Assembly: GCA_011049715.1 (NCBI GenBank)
Contig: DRHF01000347.1
Location: 1 to 38,036 of the forward strand
Source of the DNA: Desulfobacterales bacterium
GTDB taxonomy: Bacteria; Desulfobacterota; Desulfobacteria; Desulfobacterales; UBA2156
Direction: 5' to 3'
Length of the DNA stretch: 38,036 bases
Shown here: piece after piece, positions 24,350 to 33,289 of the stretch
How the letters are laid out: each line of letters opens with the position of its first letter
Numbering within the stretch: the stretch's first letter is position 1
Position numbers and translations under genes: made by a program
Notes under the pieces: generated by a model
The model's input: only the letters and a program-made list of their open reading frames with translations
Databases searched by the model: none
Told to the model about the DNA's origin: nothing

Positions 24350-25051
24350 ATGAATAGTGCTTACACAAATTTTCCAATAACTGCCGCAGAGATGGCCAAA
24401 TACATCGATCACACATTGCTAAAGCCTGACGCCACATTTGATGGGATGGATAAACTCTGTGAGGAGGCAATAAAATACCGATTTAAAGCCGTATGTGTCA
24501 ATTCCGGTTCGGTTGCCTATGTCTCAGGCAAGCTCCAGGGTAGCGGCGTTGATGTCTGTTCTGTGGTAGGATTTCCGCTTGGAGCCATGCACACATCGGC
24601 CAAAGCTTTTGAAGCCAAGAGGGCAATTGAAGACGGTGCCCAGGAGTTGGATATGGTGCTGAACATCGGTGCGCTAAAGAGCGGTGATCTAAAAACGGTT
24701 GATATGGACATCCGTACCGTACGGCGGGTTTCCGAAAGCCCGGTTGTGCTGAAAGTCATCATCGAAACTAGCCTGCTAACGGAAGAGGAAAAAATCCGGG
24801 CCTGTGAAATCGCGAAAAAAGCAGGTGTGAATTTTGTCAAAACCAGTACGGGGTTCTCCGGCGGTGGGGCGACTATAGAGGATGTGGTATTAATGCGAAG
24901 CGTTGTCGGCCCTACCATGGGGGTGAAGGCGAGCGGCGGCATTAAAGACTTTGCCATGGCGTCGGCGATGATAGCTGCAGGAGCCAATAGGATCGGAACT
25001 GGAGCGGGGGTGACCATCATCACAACTGCGCCGAATCAGGCCAATCGCTGA
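24350..25051 (+). CDS. deoC: Deoxyribose-phosphate aldolase
   Basis: A 233-residue class I aldolase that splits deoxyribose-5-phosphate into acetaldehyde and glyceraldehyde-3-phosphate. The Schiff-base Lys164 is in NFVKTSTGF, Asp101 lies in ELDMVLNIG, and the phosphate loop is [10 protein letters not shown] with the proton-relay Lys193. Start ATG 24350 is preceded by GGAGGGG (24341-24347); a GTG at 24347 is less likely. It is the last gene of the rightward run, 18 bp after cdd. The deoxyribose-1-phosphate formed by the phosphorylases needs a phosphopentomutase (deoB) before it can be used here; none is in this window. Stops are 27 bp from the convergent ABC operon. Confidence 0.95.
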   Translation: MNSAYTNFPITAAEMAKYIDHTLLKPDATFDGMDKLCEEAIKYRFKAVCVNSGSVAYVSGKLQGSGVDVCSVVGFPLGAMHTSAKAFEAKRAIEDGAQELDMVLNIGALKSGDLKTVDMDIRTVRRVSESPVVLKVIIETSLLTEEEKIRACEIAKKAGVNFVKTSTGFSGGGATIEDVVLMRSVVGPTMGVKASGGIKDFAMASAMIAAGANRIGTGAGVTIITTAPNQANR

Positions 25052-25078
25052 AGGCGTCATCCATAAAAAAATATCATG

Positions 25079-26611
25079 CTATGACTTTGAAGCACCGGTC
25101 GCAATCATGAGCCCAATCTCCTCCCTTTTTGCTTCACTACCTTCAAACATGCCGGCGATTTTACCTTTATACATTATCGCAATCCGGTCACTCAGCGCCA
25201 TTATCTCGTTTAAATCTTCAGATACAAGAAAAATGGCGGAACCTGCTTCTCGTAACTTCATGAATAATTCCCATGTCTGATCGATTGCTTTTGCATCAAG
25301 CCCCTGAGTAGGATAAACCGCCACAATACATTTCGGGATTCTCCACGTCTCTCGACCCAATATGAGTCGCTGGATGTTTCCTCCGGAAAGTATCCGCACC
25401 TGGGTCTTCCAAAGGTCTGAAACAAGCACCCCGAACCTGGACACAATCTTTTTTGTGTGCCCTGTGATTTGTGACACCCTTATAAAGGAGGCATTTGAAA
25501 ATGGGGGAACTCTAATGTCCTTCAAAACGACGTTTTCTGCAACTGTCATCGACTCAACCACACCCATTTCGCGTCTTTTCGCTGGAATGTGGGCAACGCC
25601 TGCCTTTATTATTTCCCCCGGGTGATGATTTGTATAATTCTTTTCGTTGATGAACACCTGGCCTTTCGTTACCCTCCTCAATCCTGTGATGACCTCGGCC
25701 AGTTCGCTCTGGCCGTTTCCAGAGACCCCTGCAAAACCCAATATTTCACCTTCCCTGATGGAAAAGTCAACATCCTGCAGTGCTGGTTCTTCATCTTCTG
25801 AAAGGGCTTCAAGGTTCTTTACCTCTAAAACAACCCTATTGGATTTGACCGGCTTTCTTTCAAGATGGACGGGGGTATGCTCACCGAACATGAGCTTGAC
25901 CAATTCTGTTTTATCCGTTTTGGCCGTCTCTCTGGTTCCCATGCTTTTCCCGAGACGGAGAACTGTAACACGGTCGCCTACTTCCATAGCCTCTTCGATC
26001 TTATGTGTAATGAAAAGGATCCCATACCCCACTTCTGCCATACTGTTCAGGGCGTCGAACAGATGGTTTGCATCCGCAGAGATAAGTGAAGTTGGTTCGT
26101 CAAGAATCAGGATTTCCGGGTCATGGTAAAGCACCTTTATAATCTCGGCTCTCTGTTGCTCTCCTACAGAAAGGTCTTCTACACGGGCTGACGGATCAAC
26201 GAACAATTTATACTTCTGTGACAGTTCCCTTATCCTTTCTTCCACTTCCGGGATCGGAAAGGAGAAGTCGGATGATGGGATCCCCAACGCAATATTTTGT
26301 GCAATGGTAAAGGGTTTCACCAGCGCTAGCTCCTGGTGAACCATACCGATGCCATGTCTGATCGCATCTTTTGGTGATTTCAGGGTTACCGGTCTCCCCT
26401 TCACATAGATCTGGCCTTCAGATAGCATATAAAATCCTGAGAGACAGTTTGCGATTACGGTCTTTCCGGCTCCATTTTCGCCCAGCAGTGTGTGGATTTC
26501 ACCGGCCCTGATATCGATATCGATGTGATCGAGTATGAGATGCTTCCATACGCCGGGAAACCCTTTACAGAGGCCTTTTCCTTCGAGGATTATGTCACTC
26601 CCGCTTTCCAC
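25079..26611 (-). CDS. Nucleoside ABC importer, double ATP-binding subunit
   Basis: A 510-residue protein with two ABC domains, the layout of NupA/YufO-type and ribose-type importers. Domain 1 has Walker A GENGAGKT (43-50), signature LSVGEQQR and Walker B ILILDEPTS. Domain 2 has a degenerate Walker A (GVSGNGQSEL), signature LSGGNIQR and CIVAVYPTQGLD, a reduced Walker B as is usual for this class. It drives uptake with the two permeases and BMP-family binding protein upstream. It is the last gene of the leftward operon, 40 bp after the second permease, and faces deoC tail-to-tail. Substrate nucleosides are inferred from family and from the salvage enzymes next door. Confidence 0.93.
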   Translation of the reverse strand: MESGSDIILEGKGLCKGFPGVWKHLILDHIDIDIRAGEIHTLLGENGAGKTVIANCLSGFYMLSEGQIYVKGRPVTLKSPKDAIRHGIGMVHQELALVKPFTIAQNIALGIPSSDFSFPIPEVEERIRELSQKYKLFVDPSARVEDLSVGEQQRAEIIKVLYHDPEILILDEPTSLISADANHLFDALNSMAEVGYGILFITHKIEEAMEVGDRVTVLRLGKSMGTRETAKTDKTELVKLMFGEHTPVHLERKPVKSNRVVLEVKNLEALSEDEEPALQDVDFSIREGEILGFAGVSGNGQSELAEVITGLRRVTKGQVFINEKNYTNHHPGEIIKAGVAHIPAKRREMGVVESMTVAENVVLKDIRVPPFSNASFIRVSQITGHTKKIVSRFGVLVSDLWKTQVRILSGGNIQRLILGRETWRIPKCIVAVYPTQGLDAKAIDQTWELFMKLREAGSAIFLVSEDLNEIMALSDRIAIMYKGKIAGMFEGSEAKREEIGLMIATGASKS

Positions 26612-26651
26612 CGGATCGCCTTTCCCTCCAATAACAATAACTCAATTGAGT

Positions 26652-27551
26652 TTATTCACGTTCATAGGGGACACCCATGGCTGCGGGGAAACGAACCCGG
26701 CCAATGACCCCCGCTGCGACCATCAAAGTAACAACATAGGGCGCCATAGACACGAACTGCCAGGGGATGATCTGTTGAACAGCCGGCATTGTGGCGACCC
26801 AAACGGCAAGGTTATCGAAAAAGCCGAATATGAAGCCGCCTAGCAAAACCAACAGCGGATTTAATCCGCTGAATACGACGGTGGCCAAAGCAATAAACCC
26901 TCGACCGGCCGAAAGCTCCTTGGTTACCGATCCTATCCAGTCTATGCTCAGATACGCTCCCGCCAGTCCGGCAAGTGATGCCCCCGTAGCGGTTGAAAAC
27001 AAACGGAGCAGATGTATTTTAATTCCTGCCACATCTGCAGCCTGAGGATTTTCGCCAACCGCCCGTATCTTCAGACCGAGCTTTGTCCTAAAAAGTAATA
27101 AATATATGACAACAGGAAACACAATTGCCACGAGGATCATTGGACTGAAATCTCCGAAGGGGGTAGAAATATCAACCATTCTGCCCTCTTCGGCTATGGT
27201 ATGGTGTCCGGGTACGCCCAGATGGATCAGCCAGAACGTCACCAATCCGGCGGCAAAAAGATTGATCCCCACTCCGGCGATGAGTTGTACCCCTTTTAAA
27301 TAGGTGCACACCAGTCCAAATATTAATCCAACGACAAATCCGGTCCCCATTCCTACAACAAGACCGACAATCGGCCCTCCTGCTTCTGCTCCGAGAGCGC
27401 CGGTCATAGCGCTCAAGAGGATTATCCCTTCGAGTCCTATATTGAACAATCCCGATGATTCTCCTATTACTTCACCTGTACCGGCAAGGGTTATAGGCAC
27501 CATGGCATGGAGAGATCCCAATAAGATTCCCCATAGATACGAAAGATTCAT
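26652..27551 (-). CDS. Nucleoside ABC importer permease 2
   Basis: A 299-residue inner-membrane permease of the branched-chain-amino-acid/ribose (BPD_transp_2) superfamily with about eight to nine hydrophobic segments. Family motifs include GLFNIGLEGIILLSAMTGALGA (in pieces, 34-55) and AVGENPQAADVAGIKI (about 166-181), the cytoplasmic loop that meets the ATPase. It corresponds to YufQ/NupQ-type subunits of BMP-dependent nucleoside importers. The start codon overlaps the stop of the first permease by one base (TAATG), indicating coupled translation. It pairs with the product at 27551-28642 to form the channel. Confidence 0.92.
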   Translation of the reverse strand: MNLSYLWGILLGSLHAMVPITLAGTGEVIGESSGLFNIGLEGIILLSAMTGALGAEAGGPIVGLVVGMGTGFVVGLIFGLVCTYLKGVQLIAGVGINLFAAGLVTFWLIHLGVPGHHTIAEEGRMVDISTPFGDFSPMILVAIVFPVVIYLLLFRTKLGLKIRAVGENPQAADVAGIKIHLLRLFSTATGASLAGLAGAYLSIDWIGSVTKELSAGRGFIALATVVFSGLNPLLVLLGGFIFGFFDNLAVWVATMPAVQQIIPWQFVSMAPYVVTLMVAAGVIGRVRFPAAMGVPYERE

Positions 27552-28642
27552 TATCGTCTCCCATGTTTGTTTTGTGACCGCAAAAATCGAAAAATGAAGG
27601 GAACCCTTATCTCCCGCAAAAAAGAAAACACCCGTATCAACTCGGGGATAGCCAGAAAAAGAACGACAATTCCTTCAACGACACGGACCATCTCCAAAGG
27701 AACCTGTGAAGAGAGCTGCATCATCCTCCCGCCTGCCAAAAGCCCCCCAAAGAAAATAGCGGCGAATATAATCCCAATGGGATGGTTTCGTCCTATCATC
27801 GCTACGGCCAAACCTTCAAAGCCCAGTCCTTGGATCGCAGGCATGCCGCTGTAAATCGCATAGGTAGGGGGACGGCCCATCACATGAACCGCACCTGCCA
27901 GCCCGGCTGTGAGTCCCCCGGTGATGAAAACTATTAGAGTAATCTTCCATTTATCAATACCGGCATAGGTGGCTGCCACAGGGTTGAATCCCATTGCACG
28001 GATGTCAAAACCCGTTACCGTCCGCCACAAAAAAAGGTAGGTGATAATGGCTGCAAAAAAAGAAACAAAGATCCCGTAGCTCAGGCTTGTGCCCGGCACC
28101 AGTAAAGGAAAACGAACCGACTCGGCAATGCTTATTGTTTTTTCGGCTCTCAGTGGATCAACTAGGATTTTGGCAATGAGATAAAAGGAAAGAAACCGGG
28201 ATATCCAGTTCAACATGATGGTTGAGATGACTTCGTGAACACCTCTCGCGGCCTTCAAAACGGCCACCGGCAGGCTCCAGGCTGCCCCGGCAATGACTGC
28301 AAAAATGATACTCAAGGCAAAGCTGATCCCGGAAGGAAAGCGAAAGAGGCTGACAGTAACCGCAGCCAACGCCCCTAGATAGAGTTGTCCTTCAGCGCCA
28401 ATATTGAACATCCCGCCCCGAAATCCTATGGCAAAAGTGAGGGCAGTTAAAATAAAAGGCGTCGCATTGGCGAGGGATTCTGAAAATCCATATGGATCAC
28501 CGAAGGCACCGTTGAACAGTGCGATATACGCAGAAATCGGATCATAACCATATACCATCATAGTGAGTGCGCCGACAGCGAATCCGAATACTGCAGCGAT
28601 CACTGTTTTTTTCAACTCGTCGGTTCTACCTGAAAATCTCAT
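27551..28642 (-). CDS. Nucleoside ABC importer permease 1
   Basis: A 363-residue inner-membrane permease of the same superfamily, YufP-like. It has an N-terminal basic end, about nine to ten membrane segments, the typical GGMFNIGAEGQLYLGALAA loop (in pieces, 74-92), and AMGFNPVAATYAGID (about 215-229) as the ATPase contact. Together with the next gene it forms the heterodimeric channel for nucleosides. It is separated from the BMP gene by a 97-bp gap holding a stable hairpin and overlaps the second permease by one base. The long N-terminal part distinguishes it from permease 2. Confidence 0.92.
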   Translation of the reverse strand: MRFSGRTDELKKTVIAAVFGFAVGALTMMVYGYDPISAYIALFNGAFGDPYGFSESLANATPFILTALTFAIGFRGGMFNIGAEGQLYLGALAAVTVSLFRFPSGISFALSIIFAVIAGAAWSLPVAVLKAARGVHEVISTIMLNWISRFLSFYLIAKILVDPLRAEKTISIAESVRFPLLVPGTSLSYGIFVSFFAAIITYLFLWRTVTGFDIRAMGFNPVAATYAGIDKWKITLIVFITGGLTAGLAGAVHVMGRPPTYAIYSGMPAIQGLGFEGLAVAMIGRNHPIGIIFAAIFFGGLLAGGRMMQLSSQVPLEMVRVVEGIVVLFLAIPELIRVFSFLREIRVPFIFRFLRSQNKHGRR

Positions 28643-28691
28643 CTTTCTATTGTGTACCCGGTACTCCCCTTAAAAGCTCCGGAAACAAATA

Positions 28692-28724
28692 GAGGGAGAA
28701 AACAGTTTTACTGTCATCTCCCTC
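28692..28724 (-). terminator. Intercistronic hairpin (attenuator) after the BMP gene
   Basis: GAGGGAGA (28692-28699) pairs with TCTCCCTC (28717-28724), and an inner ACAGT/ACTGT pair extends the stem. It lies just past the binding-protein stop on the minus strand and before the permease start. Such hairpins usually stop part of the transcripts or protect the upstream mRNA, giving more binding protein than permease. There is no long T-run, so termination is only partial at best. Confidence 0.55.
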
Positions 28725-28738
28725 CTATTTCTTCTACA

Positions 28739-29935
28739 CTATTTTGTCAGGGGATATTTTGTCCTCACTGCTTTCATCTCCTCAAGGGTGTTGGCATTTG
28801 GCACAGAGATCTTTCCGGAAATAATCTGTTTTTCCAGGTCGGCAACCGCGTTCCAGATCCAAGAGGGCACCTGTTCTCGCATATGTTTCCAGTTGGAAAC
28901 GATATTCGCTTTGTCCTGTTTAGTAATTTTTCCGGCACCGATGCCAAACTCCATGAAAGTAAGAAGCTCATGGTAATTGCTCATGGCAACTCCCTGGACA
29001 TCAAGACCCATAACAATGAGACCCCCTTTAAAGGTGCCTTTTACCACCGCCTCTGTGGCGTTGTAACAGGCATTGTCTACCCGTTTCAGCATACTAGCAA
29101 GGACCCGGTGACCATCGCCCATCCAGTCTTGATTTGCGTCCACTCCGATCATGAAAGGTGGGCCGGCTTCCTTGCCTTTGGCTTTTATTGCTTCGGTGAT
29201 GGCCTGAAGATCTCCGATTCCTAAAGGACCGGCGACATTATAAACCAGACCCGCTCTTTGAGCCAACATTGCCTGGGTCGCTCCCTTACCCTTGGCGATG
29301 TCACTGAACGTCCCCGTATAGGTATAGAGTAAGCCAGTGCTCGGGTTTGTGCCTTTTTTCCGTGCATAGGCCTTGTTCCCCCAGTCAATTCCAAAGCGGT
29401 AGCCCGCTTCGAAGTGGAACAACACAGGAATCTCAATCCCCAGGACGGCGCCCACATACGGGTAGCCATAGTGCGCTGCAACCATTGCGGCAAGCGCCCC
29501 CAGAAGGGCCGATCCTTCGTTTTCTTTGAAAACGATCGGCATCACATTCGGGGCGTCAACCACAGAATCGATAATCATGAACTTCTGGTCAGGAAACTCT
29601 TTTGCAACTGTAGCGACCGCATCGGTAAGCAAAAATCCGACCGCGATTATGAGATCGAAGGATTGAGATCTGGCTGCATTCCGAACATTGGGAAGATAGT
29701 CAGCTGCACTGACACTTTGAATGTCCACCATCTTCAGACCAAAGTCCGCAGCTGCTTTATCCGTGCCTTTGTAGCCCATGTCATTAAAGGAGAGATCCCC
29801 CCTTCCACCGACATCAACGACCAAGGCCACCTTGCCCTTGAGTGCCGCCTGGGCTATCCCCGGTGTCATCACCAGTCCGACCACCAGGAGCGCCACCGTA
29901 AAGATGGCAACCATCACGCTTGCGATCTGTTTCAT
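28739..29935 (-). CDS. BMP-family nucleoside-binding protein
   Basis: A 398-residue periplasmic substrate-binding protein of the BMP (BmpA/Med, TmpC-like) family, which bind purine or other nucleosides. An N-terminal signal peptide (about 1-30, ending GIAQA) has no lipobox Cys, so it appears to be a soluble periplasmic protein rather than a lipoprotein. Motifs include VALVVDVGGRGDLSFND near the N-terminus (the BMP ligand loop with Phe-Asn-Asp), DLIIAVGFLLTDAV and FMIGVDANQDWMG. AGGAGG nine bases before the ATG supports the start. It leads the ABC operon and is divided from the permeases by a hairpin. The nucleoside specificity is inferred from family and neighbours. Confidence 0.93.
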   Translation of the reverse strand: MKQIASVMVAIFTVALLVVGLVMTPGIAQAALKGKVALVVDVGGRGDLSFNDMGYKGTDKAAADFGLKMVDIQSVSAADYLPNVRNAARSQSFDLIIAVGFLLTDAVATVAKEFPDQKFMIIDSVVDAPNVMPIVFKENEGSALLGALAAMVAAHYGYPYVGAVLGIEIPVLFHFEAGYRFGIDWGNKAYARKKGTNPSTGLLYTYTGTFSDIAKGKGATQAMLAQRAGLVYNVAGPLGIGDLQAITEAIKAKGKEAGPPFMIGVDANQDWMGDGHRVLASMLKRVDNACYNATEAVVKGTFKGGLIVMGLDVQGVAMSNYHELLTFMEFGIGAGKITKQDKANIVSNWKHMREQVPSWIWNAVADLEKQIISGKISVPNANTLEEMKAVRTKYPLTK

Positions 29936-30069
29936 TTTTTTGTTCCTCCTTTCACGTATTGGATTTTAAGAGAGGATTTACAGACGAAAACCGCCGGCCA
30001 AATGCCGGGCGATCACCTCGGATTCACTTCTCTTTGTTTCTATGGCTTGATCATAAAAAGTATCTTCGT

Positions 30070-31482
30070 TTATTTTGTTGATTTGGCAATGATGGCTTTT
30101 GCAGGTATCAGGCCTGTGGCGCCGGCCGAAACGATATTACCGGCTACTCCCGGTCCATCACCGGCCACGTAAACACCCTTTATCTTTGTCTCCAAATCAG
30201 TCGCGGTGTCGATCTGCGTCGCAAAGAACTTGATTTCAGGTGCGTAGAGCAGTGTTTCGTCGTTGGACACCCCCGGGACCACATAGTTGAGCTTATCCAA
30301 TCCTTCGATTATGTTTGTCAGTATCCTTTCAGGTAGGGCCATGGCGATATCGCCACAAATCACATTTTTTAGTGTCGGCTCAATATAACTCTTTTTGATC
30401 CTATGCCAGGTACTGCGCCTGCCGCGCTTGAGATCCCCACAACGCTGGAGGATCGGTTTACCGTCGCCGATCAGAGAAGCCAGGCTGCCGATAGATTCGC
30501 CATATGCCTGGTTGTCCGTAACCGGTTCAGTCAATACCACCTTAGATAAGAAAGCAAAGTTGGTGTTATTGGATTTTTTATGTCGAAAGGCGTGACCATT
30601 GACACAAACAAAGTTAGTGTAGTTCTCCAAGGAAACAAACCCCCCCTTGTTCGTGCAAAAGGTCCGGGTCTGATCGTCGTACTTTAAGGTCTGAATGAAA
30701 AAAGTGGGGTCATAAATTACTTCGCACAGATCCTGCATTATATCATTATGAACTTCTACACGAACACCTACTTCGATGCCTCGCTGCTTTCTTCCGATAC
30801 CGTATTTTATTGCGATCTTTCCAATCCAGTCTGCTCCCACACGACCTGGCGCTAAAATGATATTGTCTGCTAAATATTCTCTCCTGTTAGTAAGAACGCC
30901 TACCGCTCGGTTATTTTCGACAATGACGTCCTTGGCTTCCTCAGAGGTGTGAATGGTTACCCCTTTTAAATTGATGTGATCAGCTATGTTTGTAATGTAT
31001 TTCGGCAGGTATTCACTTCCCAGGTGCTTCTGTTTGATGAGGAGTAGGTCGATACCGTATTGCTTGGCTTTTTTTTGGAAATTTTTAGCTTTCTCTATAT
31101 CGGTGGGATAAATCCGGCTATCCATACCGAACCTGTTGAATATCTGTTCGGTCTCATCGATGAGCGCTTTGGACTGCTCGAGCGAGATGAACTGCGTTAG
31201 GTCGGTCTTACCCAGTTTATGGATAAAATTTAATTTTCCGTCGGAAAAGAGCCCTGCGCCGCCGATGCCACACAAAATATTGCATGGCTTGCATTTATGA
31301 CACTTTTGTCCATCGTTAATCGGGCATTTGCGGTTCGGCAGGCTTTTACCTTTTTCAATCACAAGCACGGCAAGGCCCGAGTGCTCGACCAAATAATAGG
31401 CTGCAAAGAGGCCGGCCGGTCCTGCACCGACAATAATAACATCATATTCCTGATTTTTCACGTTGCTTTTGTAAGCAGACAT
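30070..31482 (-). CDS. FAD-dependent oxidoreductase (COG2509-type)
   Basis: A 470-residue flavoprotein. The FAD-binding Rossmann motif is IIVGAGPAGLFAAYYL (16-31). A Cys-rich insertion follows, KCPINDGQKCHKCKPCNILCGIGG in pieces at 53-76, then GAGLFSDGKLN. A second dinucleotide-type segment (ILAPGRVGADW) and the C-terminal GVYVAGDGPGVAGNIVSAGATG complete the fold. The five Cys could bind an Fe-S cluster, which is inference. The substrate of this family is unknown. It ends 134 bp before the BMP gene on the same strand and lies downstream of the radical-SAM-like gene, though a terminator separates the two. Confidence 0.82.
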   Translation of the reverse strand: MSAYKSNVKNQEYDVIIVGAGPAGLFAAYYLVEHSGLAVLVIEKGKSLPNRKCPINDGQKCHKCKPCNILCGIGGAGLFSDGKLNFIHKLGKTDLTQFISLEQSKALIDETEQIFNRFGMDSRIYPTDIEKAKNFQKKAKQYGIDLLLIKQKHLGSEYLPKYITNIADHINLKGVTIHTSEEAKDVIVENNRAVGVLTNRREYLADNIILAPGRVGADWIGKIAIKYGIGRKQRGIEVGVRVEVHNDIMQDLCEVIYDPTFFIQTLKYDDQTRTFCTNKGGFVSLENYTNFVCVNGHAFRHKKSNNTNFAFLSKVVLTEPVTDNQAYGESIGSLASLIGDGKPILQRCGDLKRGRRSTWHRIKKSYIEPTLKNVICGDIAMALPERILTNIIEGLDKLNYVVPGVSNDETLLYAPEIKFFATQIDTATDLETKIKGVYVAGDGPGVAGNIVSAGATGLIPAKAIIAKSTK

Positions 31483-31544
31483 TTTTTAATTAAGCTCACC
31501 GGATTTCGGTTGGATCATTGGCCACAAGGAAACTTCCAAATATT

Positions 31545-31591
31545 AAAAAAAAGCCCATACATTTTAACCCAGAAAAACGGTATGCATGGGC
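31545..31591 (-). terminator. Rho-independent terminator after the radical-SAM-like gene
   Basis: On the minus strand GCCCAT-GC-ATAC (31591-31580) pairs with GTATGGGC (31560-31553) across a 19-base loop, followed by TTTTTTT (31552-31546). The stem has a two-base bulge. It lies 160 bp past the stop at 31756, so this gene and the flavoprotein gene are probably transcribed separately. Confidence 0.65.
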
Positions 31592-31755
31592 CGTAATTCT
31601 CCATCTAATTTCATCTTTAAAGGTTTTTTCTGGTGGAACCAATGTCTATCGTTAAAAACGATTTTGAAATGGTTTCTTACCACATCTTTCTTGCGGAATG
31701 CAACCCATTGTCCTCAATCCGACAAATTATGAGCTCAAGTTTCGCTATTAATAAG

Positions 31756-33000
31756 CTAACCCCTTGCCGCAAAAAAATCAGATTTGATACTTCCCATTCC
31801 TTCGAGCTTGAAACGTTTGATCCGACCGTACCTTTCTACAATTTCACTTGCACGCTTATTTAAATCGATTTGGTTCGGGTTTATTTCCGTGCGAAAGCCG
31901 ATATAAAAAGGTCCTAATTTTATTTCTTCACCCTGATAACTATCGTGAATTTCAGTGTACGGATGGCCAAAAAGCCATCGGACCTGCATATTTAAAATCG
32001 AACCTTCAGGGATTTGGGCCAGGAAGTCTTCTAACTCGCGAAGATCATCTTCTATTAAATTATTCCAACCGAGCATGAAATTACCATTCACTCGAATGCC
32101 ATACTGGTTGCAAATACGGAGCGAAGTTAACATCTCTTCCTTTTCGAATCCCTTCCCCACATATTTCAGCATACGGTTGGAGGGAAACTCGATCCCCAAA
32201 CCCAGCATCAGATTCGGGAACTCACCCTGCCATTTTTCCAATACTTCTTTTAAAGCCTCGTTTTCCGGTGTAGCCGGACGCATAAACAGCCGGTACTCCA
32301 GATCATCGCCCCGGGGCAGCTCTGGCAGCAGTTTCCTTATATAGGCCGGGGTCATGGAACCGGTGTTTAAACGGACAAATATAGTTCCTTTGTGATCGAT
32401 ATCCTTAAATTCGAATCCGATATTCTTTCTTTTTCTGAACAGCTCGCCTGCGTGAAGGGCAATATTGCAATAGATGCATTTACGCCAATAGCATCCATTA
32501 TCCAATGTATATGAAAAATAAATGGGGTTGTTATCGGGGACCGCTCTGGGAATGTCCAGTTTCCATCGGCCCGAAAAATTTGAAACTCCAAACCAATCTT
32601 CTACGCTCTTTCCTGTTATTTTCAAATTTGGAGGTAACATCACATCAGAGGCAAGCTTGAAATATACCGGATTCCAACCGTTATTATCGACACATTGCTC
32701 AGCTGCCACCGGTCCGCCGACAACGAATTGAATATCCGGATAATCCTTGGCCCAGATGTACGATTGGTACAAGTGATTTAGATAAACTGCCGAAATATAA
32801 ACGGTTCCCTGATCGATTGGCAATTCTCTCCCGGCATAGGTCTTTTCTGAATACCATTTGGAACTATCGACCTCGTGTTCAATCCAGAAAAAGTCTCCTT
32901 TACCTTGGCAGAGATCATAGGTATCCGAAAAACCGTTGCATAAATCATAATATGAATCTTTAATCTGATTATAAAATTGTAAAAATATCGTATCGCCCAT
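31756..33000 (-). CDS. Radical-SAM-like protein with CX4CX2C motif
   Basis: A 414-residue protein whose core resembles radical SAM enzymes of the B12-binding type. The cluster motif is GCYWRKCIYCN, i.e. Cys-x4-Cys-x2-Cys rather than the usual Cys-x3-Cys-x2-Cys; a similar CxxxxCxxC is known in some B12-dependent maturases. After it come RLNTGSMTPAYIRKLLPELP and GIEFPSNRMLKYVGKGF, matching the barrel strands and the 'GxEs' region that binds SAM. The N-terminal 130 residues resemble a degenerate B12-binding fold (FVVGGP) without the usual DxHxxG. AGGGG nine bases ahead of the ATG supports the start. Substrate and partners are unknown. Confidence 0.72.
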   Translation of the reverse strand: MGDTIFLQFYNQIKDSYYDLCNGFSDTYDLCQGKGDFFWIEHEVDSSKWYSEKTYAGRELPIDQGTVYISAVYLNHLYQSYIWAKDYPDIQFVVGGPVAAEQCVDNNGWNPVYFKLASDVMLPPNLKITGKSVEDWFGVSNFSGRWKLDIPRAVPDNNPIYFSYTLDNGCYWRKCIYCNIALHAGELFRKRKNIGFEFKDIDHKGTIFVRLNTGSMTPAYIRKLLPELPRGDDLEYRLFMRPATPENEALKEVLEKWQGEFPNLMLGLGIEFPSNRMLKYVGKGFEKEEMLTSLRICNQYGIRVNGNFMLGWNNLIEDDLRELEDFLAQIPEGSILNMQVRWLFGHPYTEIHDSYQGEEIKLGPFYIGFRTEINPNQIDLNKRASEIVERYGRIKRFKLEGMGSIKSDFFAARG

Positions 33001-33254
33001 TGAATTTATCCCCTTTTGAGAGTATGATATATCTCAATTTTCACACTCCCAATCCACAGTATCATAATTATATCTATTTTCCGACCATTGTAAAGCAACC
33101 CGTCCCCATTCAGAAAACCCCGGCCGGCTGGCAAAGTCGGATCAGGGAGAACCCGTGTGTTTCATCATCAGAACAAAACAGCAAGTAATAAAAATAAAAT
33201 TATTTGCCCGACCCGTTCAGGACAGGCACGTACCCTGTCTGTTTGTGTTCAATC
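33001..33254. other. Divergent intergenic region upstream of argS, no gene seen
   Basis: Between the divergent radical-SAM-like and argS genes (33001-33551 in full). The left 250 bp is AT-rich with one short ACAGG/CCTGT hairpin near 33221-33239. The right part holds the argS promoter and the complete inverted-repeat element. No gene is supported. Confidence 0.4.
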
Positions 33255-33283
33255 TTGACTTGAATTTGAAAAGCCTCTAAACA
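33255..33283 (+). promoter_or_regulatory. Candidate argS promoter just left of the inserted element
   Basis: TTGACT at 33255-33260 and TAAACA at 33278-33283 are 17 bp apart. The predicted start near 33290 coincides with the first base of the inverted-repeat element, so the insertion would have lengthened the argS leader by about 205 nt, or displaced the original promoter. Confidence 0.35.
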
Positions 33284-33289
33284 TGATTA

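Noticed and set aside
24517-25023. 168-codon open frame antisense to deoC
   Set aside because: Composition follows the opposite strand's codons, and deoC is unambiguous.
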